Notes under the pieces: generated by a model
Told to the model about the DNA's origin: nothing
Database searches by the model: none
What the model saw: only the letters and a program-made list of their open reading frames with translations
In this document: piece by piece, positions 31,611 to 40,632 of the stretch
Numbering within the stretch: position 1 is the first letter of the stretch
Layout of the letters: each line of letters opens with the position of its first letter
Assembly (NCBI GenBank): GCA_019359515.1
Contig: JAHHHC010000013.1
Location: 1 to 64,000, forward strand
Direction of reading: 5' to 3'
DNA from: Desmonostoc vinosum HA7617-LM4
GTDB taxonomy: Bacteria; Cyanobacteriota; Cyanobacteriia; Cyanobacteriales; Nostocaceae
DNA: 64,000 nucleotides
Program-made: the position numbers and the translations under genes

Positions 31611-32639
31611 TTAATACATTCCAGATGGGGGTTCGCGATCGCTAGGAAAGCGCAGTATATTTGTCAGCTGCTGGAGTTGTTCAGTTTGTACTAAACGGGA
31701 TGAATATGCAGCTTGAATTTGCTGTTGTATATACTTTTGTAAAGCTTCACCCGTGAGACGGTTACTTTCTGGAAGGGTGTAGGAAGTGTAGCGATCGCGC
31801 AAATTATCCGCTTGTTCAATTTCAAACACTGTTACTGTCATCGTTCCCATACCAATAGGCTTTCCACCTCCCACCTTCAAAGCAATTGGATGCTTTGGAT
31901 CTTGTCCAAAAACAATTAATAAAGTGCCTAATTCTTCTGATTTCAGGTTTTTGAAATGTAATTTGGTTGTAAAAATATATTCTCTACCTGCCTGCTGTAC
32001 TGGGATGCCAGCATTTTGTCCTTTATCAATAGCTCTAATTGTATGGTAATAAAATTTACGCCCTGCTACACGACCTTGGGTAAAATACGCACGTCGTTCG
32101 TCGGGACGAGGGCGGTACAATGACGGCATAAAACCAGTGGTAAAACCGATGCTTTCACATTTGGCATCGCTAAATTCCAGCAAGCCTTGCCAATCTAATG
32201 CGCCAAATAGTTGCGATGCGGGGCAGAGTTGTTCTTTATTTTTACAGGGTAGACGTTCTGAGGGTATGCGATCGCGATATCTAGAGGTAATTATCGCCAA
32301 GGTACTGTTAGTAATTGCTTCATAAACAGCGCGAATGCAACCTTTAAGTGAACTACCTTGAATAGACAACTTTTGATCAACATCCTGCACCATAGTTTTA
32401 ATTAAAGGGATGCGGTTGTTACCAACATCGCTACCCATGACAACAACGCCAGTGGAGACATGGAGAGGGGTTTGCACTTTTAAACGCAAAGATAACGCAC
32501 CATGTAGCCTATCAGTGCGGTACTTATGATGTCCCACTGGACGCTGTTTTGTAGGCGGTTCTTTGGGGAAGGAAACAAATTCATAGGGTTTTGGTGCAAT
32601 TTCGTCTTGTTGACGCTGTTGCGGACGATTAATAGTCAT
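31611..32639 (-). CDS. type III RAMP protein, TIGR03986-like
   Basis: 342 residues. LSLRLKVQTPLHVSTG begins the ferredoxin-like RAMP fold, LSIQGSSLKGCIRAVYEAI is the conserved GSSLKG helix, LCPASQLFGALDWQG the middle motif, and VGGGKPIGMGTMTV the glycine-rich loop that binds crRNA in this superfamily. The basic, disordered N-terminus (RPQQRQQDEIAPKP) and a ~60-residue helical tail are extra. It resembles the large RAMP found with Csx19 in cyanobacterial III-D loci. Its ATG overlaps the stop of the preceding gene (ATGA). Confidence 0.8.
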   Translation of the reverse strand: MTINRPQQRQQDEIAPKPYEFVSFPKEPPTKQRPVGHHKYRTDRLHGALSLRLKVQTPLHVSTGVVVMGSDVGNNRIPLIKTMVQDVDQKLSIQGSSLKGCIRAVYEAITNSTLAIITSRYRDRIPSERLPCKNKEQLCPASQLFGALDWQGLLEFSDAKCESIGFTTGFMPSLYRPRPDERRAYFTQGRVAGRKFYYHTIRAIDKGQNAGIPVQQAGREYIFTTKLHFKNLKSEELGTLLIVFGQDPKHPIALKVGGGKPIGMGTMTVTVFEIEQADNLRDRYTSYTLPESNRLTGEALQKYIQQQIQAAYSSRLVQTEQLQQLTNILRFPSDREPPSGMY

Positions 32640-33172
32640 TTATGTTCTCCTTCTAGGGTTAAAGCAACAAATTGCACTGCTGATGTTTCGCCATCAATAA
32701 AATATCTTTGTGCTAAAACTGGCTTACTTTTATCATTTTCCTCAATCCGTACATTAAGAGTTTTTGAATAAATAAATTCTTTAGGAAAGCGCACTTCATT
32801 GCGAGGATACCCATAAGCAGGATATGCATAGTAGGGGAATTTTTCTTGATTATTTGGTTCTATTTTCCAGCTATGGCCTACAGGTGTGAAATCAGAATAA
32901 TCACCTGCAATACTTAATAACAGAACATCATAAAGATTATTGTGTTGTAGTTTCCATCGGAGTTCATATTTGTGATTGAACATTTGCCCTTCCATCATAG
33001 GAAAGTCAATTTCGGTAGGTTGTTCTTCTCGAATTCCACTAACTTTGTGAGTCCAACGCAAAAAGTAATAACTAGGTTCAATTGCAAGTTTTGTAATTAA
33101 ACTTTGCAGTTTTAATCTTGAGAACAACTCTTTGCCAACACCAACAAAAGGCTTCATTTCTTCTATTTGCAT
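32636..33172 (-). CDS. csx19: Csx19-like type III-D subunit (tentative)
   Basis: 178 residues with no RAMP glycine-rich loop. YYFLRWTHKVSGIREEQP, MFNHKYELRWKLQHNNLYDVLLLS and a tyrosine/proline-rich stretch (FPYYAYPAYGYPRNEVRFP) are its main features. Size and position between two RAMP genes fit Csx19 of III-D systems; the assignment is from context more than motif. Stop overlaps the next start (ATGA), so stoichiometric expression with the complex is likely. Confidence 0.5.
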   Translation of the reverse strand: MQIEEMKPFVGVGKELFSRLKLQSLITKLAIEPSYYFLRWTHKVSGIREEQPTEIDFPMMEGQMFNHKYELRWKLQHNNLYDVLLLSIAGDYSDFTPVGHSWKIEPNNQEKFPYYAYPAYGYPRNEVRFPKEFIYSKTLNVRIEENDKSKPVLAQRYFIDGETSAVQFVALTLEGEHK

Positions 33173-33197
33173 TTTTATAGATAAATTTTAAACTAAA

Positions 33198-34148
33198 CTA
33201 TCTTGCTGTACTTAACAATAAATCTTTCCAAGACCTCACAGCACGTTCAAATAAATCTGTGATTTTACCTTCATGCCAAATTAACTGAACTCCAAAACCA
33301 AAATCCATTTCTCCCGCAGCAACAGGTGTATCTTGAAAATCAAGTTTTGGAAACCCATAAACATCTGCATCATCAACAAATTCACCAGCACCTAATAGCA
33401 TGGTATTCGACCAATCTTGATTACCTTTCAAGCTGTGAATTCGCCCATTCCGTAGTATGCAACCAGGATATTGCACAACAGCTTTTTTATATTCAACCTT
33501 TACCGTACCCAAACCGCGAGATTTAGCAAAACCCAAGCCAAACCAACCGTCATTTAAATCTCGCAATACTAAACCAATTAAACCCAATTGGGAGAGAGTG
33601 AAGTTTTTTAAATGAATTTTAGTTTTAAATTCCCCAGCCGTACAAACTTGATAATTGAAAGGCCCAACTGCTACTGAACCAAAAACTCTATCAATTGCTA
33701 CGCCATTACGTTCTTCAATTTTGAGAGGCTGAGACTTATCTGGATAAGCATCTTCAATTCTCAATCTGCTGGCAATAGAAGTATTACCAAAGATTTGATC
33801 AGTAAAACTAGATAGTTTGTAAATATCTGGTGCAGGTAAATCTTTACCATCTCTAGTTTTGAGATAATCATATTTATCACTTAACGGATCATTAGCCCAA
33901 AGTAATTTTTTAGAGTTGGGTTTTTCATCACCCACCGTCCTCACAATTCGCTCTGCATGGGCGCGAATCGCACCTTTTAAGCTACTTCCAGGTAAATATA
34001 TAGAACGTCCACCAGCATGATAGGTTTCCACAAATTCCATATCAGGTTTAGTGGGATCTGCTCCTTGTTTATCCGATTTAATAAGAATCGGCCCGTCAGG
34101 AATTAGGGTTAAGTTAATAGTGCAGTGATTAACAAATCTTTTGTGCAT
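33198..34148 (-). CDS. type III RAMP protein, Csm3/Cas7-like
   Basis: 316 residues. INLTLIPDGPILIKSD starts the fold; IYLPGSSLKGAIRAHAERI is the GSSLKG helix; DQIFGNTSIASRLRIEDAY and NGVAIDRVFGS are middle motifs; WFGLGFAKSRGLGTVKVEY is the glycine-rich loop. An aspartate-rich segment before the helix (GADPTKPDMEF) could supply the target-cleavage acid of Cas7-type subunits. A C-terminal ~70 residues extend beyond the core. Probably a backbone subunit. Confidence 0.8.
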   Translation of the reverse strand: MHKRFVNHCTINLTLIPDGPILIKSDKQGADPTKPDMEFVETYHAGGRSIYLPGSSLKGAIRAHAERIVRTVGDEKPNSKKLLWANDPLSDKYDYLKTRDGKDLPAPDIYKLSSFTDQIFGNTSIASRLRIEDAYPDKSQPLKIEERNGVAIDRVFGSVAVGPFNYQVCTAGEFKTKIHLKNFTLSQLGLIGLVLRDLNDGWFGLGFAKSRGLGTVKVEYKKAVVQYPGCILRNGRIHSLKGNQDWSNTMLLGAGEFVDDADVYGFPKLDFQDTPVAAGEMDFGFGVQLIWHEGKITDLFERAVRSWKDLLLSTAR

Positions 34149-34178
34149 GACTATATTTAGTTAATGACCTATTGCAAA

Positions 34179-34799
34179 TTAAGCTGCTACTAAATTATTT
34201 AGTTGTACTTCGCATTGTTGGAAGACGAAGTTAACGATAGCAAATAATTTATCTAGTTCATAAATAGTGAACGGAGTAATATTTTTTGTGAAAAAATTAC
34301 CTTCTAACTTACCAAATTGCCATACTCCGCCATTAGAAACAATTCCGTAGATAGTGATTGGGTATTCTCCATTTAATCTTTGAGCAGCAATCATCTCTGC
34401 TAAACATTGCGCCCAACCTGTTTCAAAGTTATCTTGCTTTGCTTCTACTAAAATGAAGTATGGTTTGTCAAATACAACTTTTCCTAATGGAGAACGTTTA
34501 GCTAAAATATATTCAGGAAAGCCAGATAATTTTTCGTCATAATTCAACGATTGGTGACTCCATAAAATAAAATGGTGTCGATAGATTTTCCAAACTTCTT
34601 TGATAACGGGATAAATGAGATTTTCGCAGATAGCAAACTCTGAATTGTCAACAACTGCATCCCGCATCATTAGTTCTAAATCTTCACGAAAATAATCAGA
34701 AACGGTAAAAGTAATTTCACTAATAAAATTTGCTTCGGTGTAAGTTACTTGGAACGCTTTAAGAACTTCACCAATGGTTTTGAAACTACTGAAAGCCAT
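34179..34799 (-). CDS. PD-(D/E)xK-like protein embedded in the type III operon
   Basis: 206 residues. SGFPEYILAKRSPLGKVVFDKPYFILVEAK followed by a helix with a conserved glutamine (WAQCLAEMIAAQRLN) matches the PD-(D/E)xK core: an acid before a strand, then ExK on the next strand. TIYGIVSNGGVWQFGKL supplies further strands. Relatives are common as stand-alone genes in cyanobacteria. It has no visible sensor domain. Lying between two RAMP genes with 10- and 30-bp gaps, it is transcribed with the complex and may be an accessory nuclease. Confidence 0.72.
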   Translation of the reverse strand: MAFSSFKTIGEVLKAFQVTYTEANFISEITFTVSDYFREDLELMMRDAVVDNSEFAICENLIYPVIKEVWKIYRHHFILWSHQSLNYDEKLSGFPEYILAKRSPLGKVVFDKPYFILVEAKQDNFETGWAQCLAEMIAAQRLNGEYPITIYGIVSNGGVWQFGKLEGNFFTKNITPFTIYELDKLFAIVNFVFQQCEVQLNNLVAA

Positions 34800-34809
34800 A
34801 TTAACCTCC

Positions 34810-35682
34810 TCAAGAATTTTGTGTTGCTTCGGTTGTATGAGTCTTAGCTTTATTTTCTCTTAAATAATTGATCAGCGAGTTCGTCCAATCTTCTTTCAAA
34901 GTTAATTCTTTAACATCTTGATGGCTTGGTAGTTTCTCACCTGGATTGCTGTTTACCAATTCTTGGAGGTATGTGAGTAATTTTTCTGGATCGTTATTGA
35001 CATCAAGCCAGTACATCTTGTCAATTTCTAGTTTAACGACACCCAAGCCACGCGATCGCCCTCCACCCAAAGGTATTTGTTCGGTTTCAAACTGGTGTAA
35101 ACCAATCATCAACAGTCCCAGTTCCCAAGGTTCTGCATTCTCGACTACAGCCTTAAACTCAAATTGTGTCGCGGCTGGAACTACCTGAAAATCGTAGAGT
35201 TTCCCATCTGCGGCTGTTTCAGTGTCTCTATCAATGGCTACACCATCTCTTTCTTGATATTGTCCAAACCAGGTGTTAGAAACCACTATTAAATCTCGCA
35301 CTTGAAATTTACTAGCAATCCAAGGTGAACCGAATAAATGAGAAACTGCATCAGTAATTTTTAAGAAAGCTTGTGTTAAAGCAATATCATCATTTTGATA
35401 CCGTTCTTTGTAGGTTTGAACCAATTTATTTCTTTCTATGCTGATAAAATTTGCAGGGTCTTCCGCTAAACTAGAATCAATTCCACGTAAGAAACTTTCA
35501 AGACGCGATCGCAACGCACCTTTAAAGCTAGAACCTGGTATTAATGGTCTACCCAAAGCATCTTTAATCACAGGTAAATCAGAACCAATAGGTTCAGTAG
35601 AGCGTCCGGCGCTAATTCGTAATGCGGTGACTGTCCAAAGAGTTCCTGTTATTTCTAGGCGGTTTTTAAATATTTCAAACAT
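34810..35682 (-). CDS. csm3: type III RAMP protein, Csm3-like
   Basis: 290 residues from the ATG at MFEIFKNRLEITG; a start 24 bp upstream is less likely. RISAGRSTEPIGSDLPVIKD carries, in IGSDLPV, an aspartate where Csm3 has its target-RNA-cleaving Asp; GRPLIPGSSFKGALRSRLE and LGGGRSRGLGVVKLEI complete the Csm3 pattern, and SHLFGSPWIASKF, DGVAIDR are middle motifs. Predicted backbone subunit that cuts bound target RNA. Confidence 0.83.
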   Translation of the reverse strand: MFEIFKNRLEITGTLWTVTALRISAGRSTEPIGSDLPVIKDALGRPLIPGSSFKGALRSRLESFLRGIDSSLAEDPANFISIERNKLVQTYKERYQNDDIALTQAFLKITDAVSHLFGSPWIASKFQVRDLIVVSNTWFGQYQERDGVAIDRDTETAADGKLYDFQVVPAATQFEFKAVVENAEPWELGLLMIGLHQFETEQIPLGGGRSRGLGVVKLEIDKMYWLDVNNDPEKLLTYLQELVNSNPGEKLPSHQDVKELTLKEDWTNSLINYLRENKAKTHTTEATQNS

Positions 35683-35702
35683 AGTTTCAATGTATAAGAA
35701 AT

Positions 35703-36149
35703 TCAATTTGTCTTGCCATCTCGTAAATATTTGAGATGGCGACTACCATAACCAAGATAGCGCCGAATTAATTCAATCCATACTAATTTAATATCAGATG
35801 AATCAGCTTCTTTAGCAATACTTTCTGCTAACTGTACTAAACGACCACCTTTACTTTCTGTACCAATATCACTAACTATTTTTTCTGCTAGCGATTCTTG
35901 GCCTCGACCCCATTTTTTGTCACGTCCTACCTGATAACGAAGAAAATTTTTAATTACCTCCGGACTATCTGTGGTATCTGCAACTCGTAATAAATTACGA
36001 AATTGAGATTCTTCTAAATCACCATAAGATTGTCTATTATCTAAAGCCTCTTGAATCCAGATTACTAATTGGTCTTCAACTTGACGAATGCCTTTTTGAA
36101 TTTTTAATTGAACTTGCTGTTCTTGATGCTGTTCAGCAGCTTGACTCAT
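35703..36149 (-). CDS. Cas11-type small subunit candidate (Csm2/Cmr5-like)
   Basis: 148 residues, entirely helical and charged. SQFRNLLRVADTTDSPEVIKNFLRYQVGRD and WGRG are its distinctive segments, and WIELIRRYLGYGSRHLKYL closes it. Size, helical nature and position next to Csx10 and Csm3 fit the small subunit that lines the target-binding groove. Start and upstream stop overlap (ATGA). Identification is mainly by context. Confidence 0.6.
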   Translation of the reverse strand: MSQAAEQHQEQQVQLKIQKGIRQVEDQLVIWIQEALDNRQSYGDLEESQFRNLLRVADTTDSPEVIKNFLRYQVGRDKKWGRGQESLAEKIVSDIGTESKGGRLVQLAESIAKEADSSDIKLVWIELIRRYLGYGSRHLKYLRDGKTN

Positions 36150-37450
36150 GCTAGATTACCTCGCAATATACTATGAAACTCATTACAAATTTGCACTTGT
36201 CCGAAGCCTTCAGAAGTGCGATCGCCTACTCCCCAAAACTCTATTTTTTTTAACTTATCTAGCCATAATTCTGGTTTATCAGTACTAAATAAATATACTG
36301 CACCACGATTGATAACTAACTCCATATCTTTCATTAGTCCCCAAGCAGAATTCCACCCAGAGCGATTATCATAACTGCTATAGGCGACTTCTAGCTTTAA
36401 TGGTATATCAGTAACTTTGGCAAATTTTTTGAGCATTATTTCTGTAATTACAGTTGTATGTCGCCAATTATCTAAAAGAATAGCGTCAGATTGTAAATCA
36501 AGTGTAAAAAAAGTACGACCATTCAAGAGATTTTCTTGAGGACTACCAAAAACTGATTCGTAAAGACTCCAACGCTCTTTGAGTGTATGATTAAATTTAT
36601 CAATTCTTGTGTCTATTTCTGTGCAATAATCATTGATATCTGCTTTTATTGTCACTTTACCTAACCCGCGAGAAGTTGCACCACCTAAGCGAAATGTATT
36701 AGAATGACGATTGACAAAAGCAGCTAGTTTATCAGCAAGTTCTTCATCCTCAACTAAAATTGAACTACGATAAACATAATCTTCCCAATGTTTAACTTTC
36801 GCTTGAGGATTTTTTAAGAAAGATTCATTTAAAACTTCAATACTATAAAGAATCTCTTCTTGAGAAGTAGAGCGACGACGGTTAATACCCACACGAGTTA
36901 AAAAGCGTGTATTTACAGAATGATTGCGATATTTATATTTAAGCTTGTCGTCACTACTTTTACTGTAAAACCCACCATAAGGTTCAACTCGTCCTAAATC
37001 TTTGGGACAATTCGGTTCATAAGTAAAGTTGAATGCTTCTGCACAAAAACGGTCAATTAGAGTGTCAAAAACCCCGTTACCTTTAGTAGGAAGAAAACCA
37101 GGATTTGTTTTAGAACTAACAGCAGTTGCGGGTAATATCATTACCACATCATCAACTATTTGATTAATGGTTTCCTTTTTAGAGTTAGACTCATCGACAA
37201 CTTTAGCAACTGCTGGGTAAGCGTTTTGAAAGATAGCTGCATTATCTTCCAAAAATAAAGCCTGAAAATCTCCGCCATTCTTACTTAAATCTGTAAACTG
37301 CTGTCCCGATTGTTGTAAAATTTGTGTTGCGATCGCACCCCGAATCACAGAACCGGGAATATGATCTAATGCTTCGCTGACGGAACCTGGTTTTTTATGT
37401 GCGATCGCCAGTGGAGATTTTGCTGTAATCTTTAACTTAATCTGCTTCAT
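36146..37450 (-). CDS. csx10: Csx10-like RAMP protein of type III-D
   Basis: 434 residues from the ATG at MKQIKLKITAKSPLAIAH, which overlaps the upstream stop (ATGA). HIPGSVIRGAIATQIL replaces the usual GSSLKG helix, as in Csx10; TRVGINRRRSTSQEEILYSIE and FRLGGATSRGLGKV follow; a second RAMP-like half ends in VGDRTSEGFGQVQI. Two RAMP halves and the ~430-residue length are typical of Csx10, the Csm4/Cmr3-type (Cas5-like) subunit near the crRNA 5' tag. Confidence 0.82.
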   Translation of the reverse strand: MKQIKLKITAKSPLAIAHKKPGSVSEALDHIPGSVIRGAIATQILQQSGQQFTDLSKNGGDFQALFLEDNAAIFQNAYPAVAKVVDESNSKKETINQIVDDVVMILPATAVSSKTNPGFLPTKGNGVFDTLIDRFCAEAFNFTYEPNCPKDLGRVEPYGGFYSKSSDDKLKYKYRNHSVNTRFLTRVGINRRRSTSQEEILYSIEVLNESFLKNPQAKVKHWEDYVYRSSILVEDEELADKLAAFVNRHSNTFRLGGATSRGLGKVTIKADINDYCTEIDTRIDKFNHTLKERWSLYESVFGSPQENLLNGRTFFTLDLQSDAILLDNWRHTTVITEIMLKKFAKVTDIPLKLEVAYSSYDNRSGWNSAWGLMKDMELVINRGAVYLFSTDKPELWLDKLKKIEFWGVGDRTSEGFGQVQICNEFHSILRGNLA

Positions 37451-38160
37451 TTTGACATCTTTGGTAGTAACTGCATCCAAGCAGAGTCATCTTGAGGTAG
37501 TTTTTCCAGTTCCTCCCAGTGCAACCAACCTAACCCCGCAGATTTACTTCCACCCAATGCATGAATATGCCGCAATCCAGCTAAAATTAAGGCTTTGGCA
37601 TAGGATGGATATCCAGGTAATAAGTGAATTGCGCCTTGAAATTTCAATTGTGAATTAGGGGGAGAAGTTTCTAGAAAATAAAGCTTTTGGTTTTCTGCGG
37701 TACGTCTTCTACGGTTAATAGTTACCCCAGGACGAAACGTTTCTTGTAAAGTATCTTTTTCCCAATCACATATCAAATCATCAACAACTATTCGTGATGG
37801 TAAAATCGGATTACCAAAAATTTTTGAAATCGGACAGTGATAACCTTTATAGTTCTCTAGTTTATAGTCTGAATGATATTTACTATCAACTTGTGCTGGG
37901 GTAGGACAAAGTTCTTTTGCTATTGGTGCGAAAAAAATTTGCCATCCTAATCCTTGCATTATTTTTTCACATTCGTGACGTAATCTTCCTTTTAGCTGCG
38001 AAGCGGGAATAATTAATTGTCCTTTGGCATTGCGGACAACAGTTTTATCAGCAAGTGTCCCATCTGAACCACCTGCACCAATACATAATGCAGTATCAAT
38101 AACTGCGCTGAGGTTAATTGATGTTACTCGATTTTCAGTTAAATTGTTTAATAAAATCAT
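37447..38160 (-). CDS. csm3: type III RAMP protein, Csm3-like (short)
   Basis: 237 residues. INLSAVIDTALCIGAGGSDG starts the fold; LADKTVVRNAKGQLIIPASQLKGRLRHECE gives the conserved aspartate region and SQLKG helix; GVTINRRRRTAENQKLYF and LGGSKSAGLGWL complete the pattern. ISKIFGNPILPSRIVV is the middle motif. The Asp in LADKT aligns with the target-cleaving Asp of Csm3. The predicted function is crRNA binding and target RNA cutting. Immediately downstream of cas10 (37 bp). Confidence 0.84.
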   Translation of the reverse strand: MILLNNLTENRVTSINLSAVIDTALCIGAGGSDGTLADKTVVRNAKGQLIIPASQLKGRLRHECEKIMQGLGWQIFFAPIAKELCPTPAQVDSKYHSDYKLENYKGYHCPISKIFGNPILPSRIVVDDLICDWEKDTLQETFRPGVTINRRRRTAENQKLYFLETSPPNSQLKFQGAIHLLPGYPSYAKALILAGLRHIHALGGSKSAGLGWLHWEELEKLPQDDSAWMQLLPKMSK

Positions 38161-38197
38161 GACTAATCACCAAATTTTCCTATGATTTTAACCAGTT

Positions 38198-40525
38198 TCA
38201 AGCTTGGGTATTCTCGTGACTCTCCTCTTTGTTTGTAGGGAGGAGTTCGGGGTTAGGTGTTTTTGGAATAAAAGGATATAAATCTACTAACTCGCGCCAA
38301 ATAGTTTCATAGGTCGTTTTCGACTTATCATTATTTTTACTATTTTCTTTTAAAGACATCCAAGGTGCTAAATTACCATTATTTTTAGGGTCTTTTGGTT
38401 TACACCATGCCTCATCAAACAGAGTTTTAAGTAGTTTCTGAGCTTTTTTATCACTTAATCGTACTCTAAAATAACGGTAATTTAATATTGCTGTTTGCTT
38501 ACCTCGTTCTAGTAAACTACGGATTTGATAAAGTTGCGATCGCGGAAAATCAGCTTCTTTTAATGCCTTAGCTGTTTCTAAAATTCCACCAATTTCATCT
38601 AAAGTATATGGTGCGCCGTAAAGTTTTAGTTTTTGTTCACCAGGGCCAGCTTTTATTAAACCTTGTGTGCGAAATTCACCCACATTTGATGAAATCATTG
38701 TCACTGCTTTCATGACTAAAAAATCTATAGTTCCACCATAGTATTTTTTTTCCTTTAATTCTTTAGCATATTTCTTTGCAGACTTCATCAACTGACTTGT
38801 AAGTTTCTCTGCATAGTAAATAGGCGTATCTTCAGCCGCAATTAATACACCTGCCGACATACTTAACCTACATTGACTTCTATTATCTAGTTTATTCTTA
38901 GCCTCCAGTTGATTTTCTGTCTGAGGTGGATGATAGCGATGTACAAACTGAGAATTATAAGTTTCATCTGTGATATATGGATTTTTAGGTTTATCTGTTG
39001 TACTTTCATTACTTTTAGTTTTGAGAATCTCTTCAAACTCTTCACAGATAGTTTTAGTAATAGCTAACGCTTTATCAGCAGGAACAATCAAAAATACATC
39101 ATCACCACCAATTGTAATAATTTCAAAGGGATGAATCCATTTATCGTTACGTTTTTCTTTCTCTTTATCTGGGATATTTCCTAATTTATGCGGATGTAAA
39201 TGTTGAAATAATGCTTTGTATACAGACTTTTCAGTTGCTTCAGAAACATCATTACTGAAATTTTGATATTCCTCCGGCGATTTGATTTTTTGGATATAGC
39301 CACCCATATTATTACCATCAGCATAAATATAAGCAACAAAACCCTTGGGTTGACTTGAGTTACCAATTTCAATTAATGAACGCGCTTCAGTTACTTCTGA
39401 TTTTGGCAAATCGCCGTAATACAAATTTTCTAATTGATTTTCTTTTAAGTAATTCTCAAACTTTTCTACCCAACTTTCAATATATATCTTTTCTCCTGGC
39501 TGCCAAGTAAATTTTCTATAGTAATACCAATTATTAGAAATATTGCTACGTTTAGCTATATTTCCTACTAGACGTTTACGTGCTAAAGATTCAGAAAAAT
39601 TGGGTTCCCCAGGAAGTTCCCCAACTCGCATGACAGCAGAAGCATTATCACTTGTGTCCCTAACTAAATAAGGATGTGTCTCAAATATTGCGGGATAAAG
39701 TCTAGTTGGGCGGTTGTCTGCGGTAATATTTCCACTACGACGTTGGTTAAATAAAGAAGTTAGCTTAGTAACTGTTTCATTAAAACTCTTACGCGCTTCA
39801 AACTGCTTATCTATATCTGCAATATCAGGTTGAGCAAAATATACCTGGATAATTTCATTATTTTGATTTTGACGATATTTTTCTAACCAAAATGTATTTT
39901 CGTTAATTTGATCTGGAAGTAAGCCAAAGCGCATTTCTATTAACTTAAACTTAGCACCAACAGCACAGGAATTTGCAGTTAAAGTTTCTTGTGTATAACG
40001 TCTTTCAATAGCATTTGCTAAGTCATCGATAAACTTTGCAGGGCAAAATGCTAACAGTTTACCACCTGTAGAATAGATTAATAATTGTGGAATTAATGCT
40101 ATTTCTACACTAGGAAAATTATTCTTCAACCATTGCGATTCGTATTTACCAAAAAAAGCAGGCAAATCGACTAAATTGATTCTATCGAGTAGCGCCGATG
40201 CACCGCGAATATCGGGAAGTTTGGTTTGTTCAAAGACGTATTGCTTAACTTTAGTAACACCACCATAAACTAAGCCAATTTGAGAATTCCAAAGTTGTGG
40301 ATAGTCTTGTTGATATTTTTTTAATTCCTCTACTGTCTGGGGAAACGGTAGGTTTTGCAACACCTGTACTTGTTCAAGATAGGGAAGTATTTCTGTTGGA
40401 ACCTCTTTTTGTGCTTGCAATTGCTGTCGCATTCTTTGCATTGCACTTGTGTCATCACCTGCATCGTTGCAAAACAGACACCAAGCTAATCCAATATCAA
40501 TTTTGTTGAGTAATTCTAACTTCAT
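38198..40525 (-). CDS. cas10: Cas10, type III-D, cyclase-competent, no HD domain
   Basis: 775 residues. Two Palm domains: YADGNNMGGYIQKI (~400) in the first position and IGGDDVFLIVPADKAL with GGDD at residues 473-476, the active site for cyclic oligoadenylate synthesis. RLSMSAGVLIAAEDTPIYYAEKL follows, then the helical D4-like end. The N-terminus (WCLFCNDAGDD) shows no HD phosphohydrolase motif, so target-activated DNA cutting is not expected. KLPDIRGASALLDRINL is a typical Cas10 segment. Large subunit of the effector complex; its product would signal to an effector nuclease. Confidence 0.93.
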   Translation of the reverse strand: MKLELLNKIDIGLAWCLFCNDAGDDTSAMQRMRQQLQAQKEVPTEILPYLEQVQVLQNLPFPQTVEELKKYQQDYPQLWNSQIGLVYGGVTKVKQYVFEQTKLPDIRGASALLDRINLVDLPAFFGKYESQWLKNNFPSVEIALIPQLLIYSTGGKLLAFCPAKFIDDLANAIERRYTQETLTANSCAVGAKFKLIEMRFGLLPDQINENTFWLEKYRQNQNNEIIQVYFAQPDIADIDKQFEARKSFNETVTKLTSLFNQRRSGNITADNRPTRLYPAIFETHPYLVRDTSDNASAVMRVGELPGEPNFSESLARKRLVGNIAKRSNISNNWYYYRKFTWQPGEKIYIESWVEKFENYLKENQLENLYYGDLPKSEVTEARSLIEIGNSSQPKGFVAYIYADGNNMGGYIQKIKSPEEYQNFSNDVSEATEKSVYKALFQHLHPHKLGNIPDKEKEKRNDKWIHPFEIITIGGDDVFLIVPADKALAITKTICEEFEEILKTKSNESTTDKPKNPYITDETYNSQFVHRYHPPQTENQLEAKNKLDNRSQCRLSMSAGVLIAAEDTPIYYAEKLTSQLMKSAKKYAKELKEKKYYGGTIDFLVMKAVTMISSNVGEFRTQGLIKAGPGEQKLKLYGAPYTLDEIGGILETAKALKEADFPRSQLYQIRSLLERGKQTAILNYRYFRVRLSDKKAQKLLKTLFDEAWCKPKDPKNNGNLAPWMSLKENSKNNDKSKTTYETIWRELVDLYPFIPKTPNPELLPTNKEESHENTQA

Positions 40526-40632
40526 ACTAAAAGTAATTGTTTATCTATGTAACAAATTTTACGCGATTGTCACGATATAGATGAATTAGATACCTATATC
40601 TTCTGAGAATTCAGCTGAATTAAGAAAGATTC

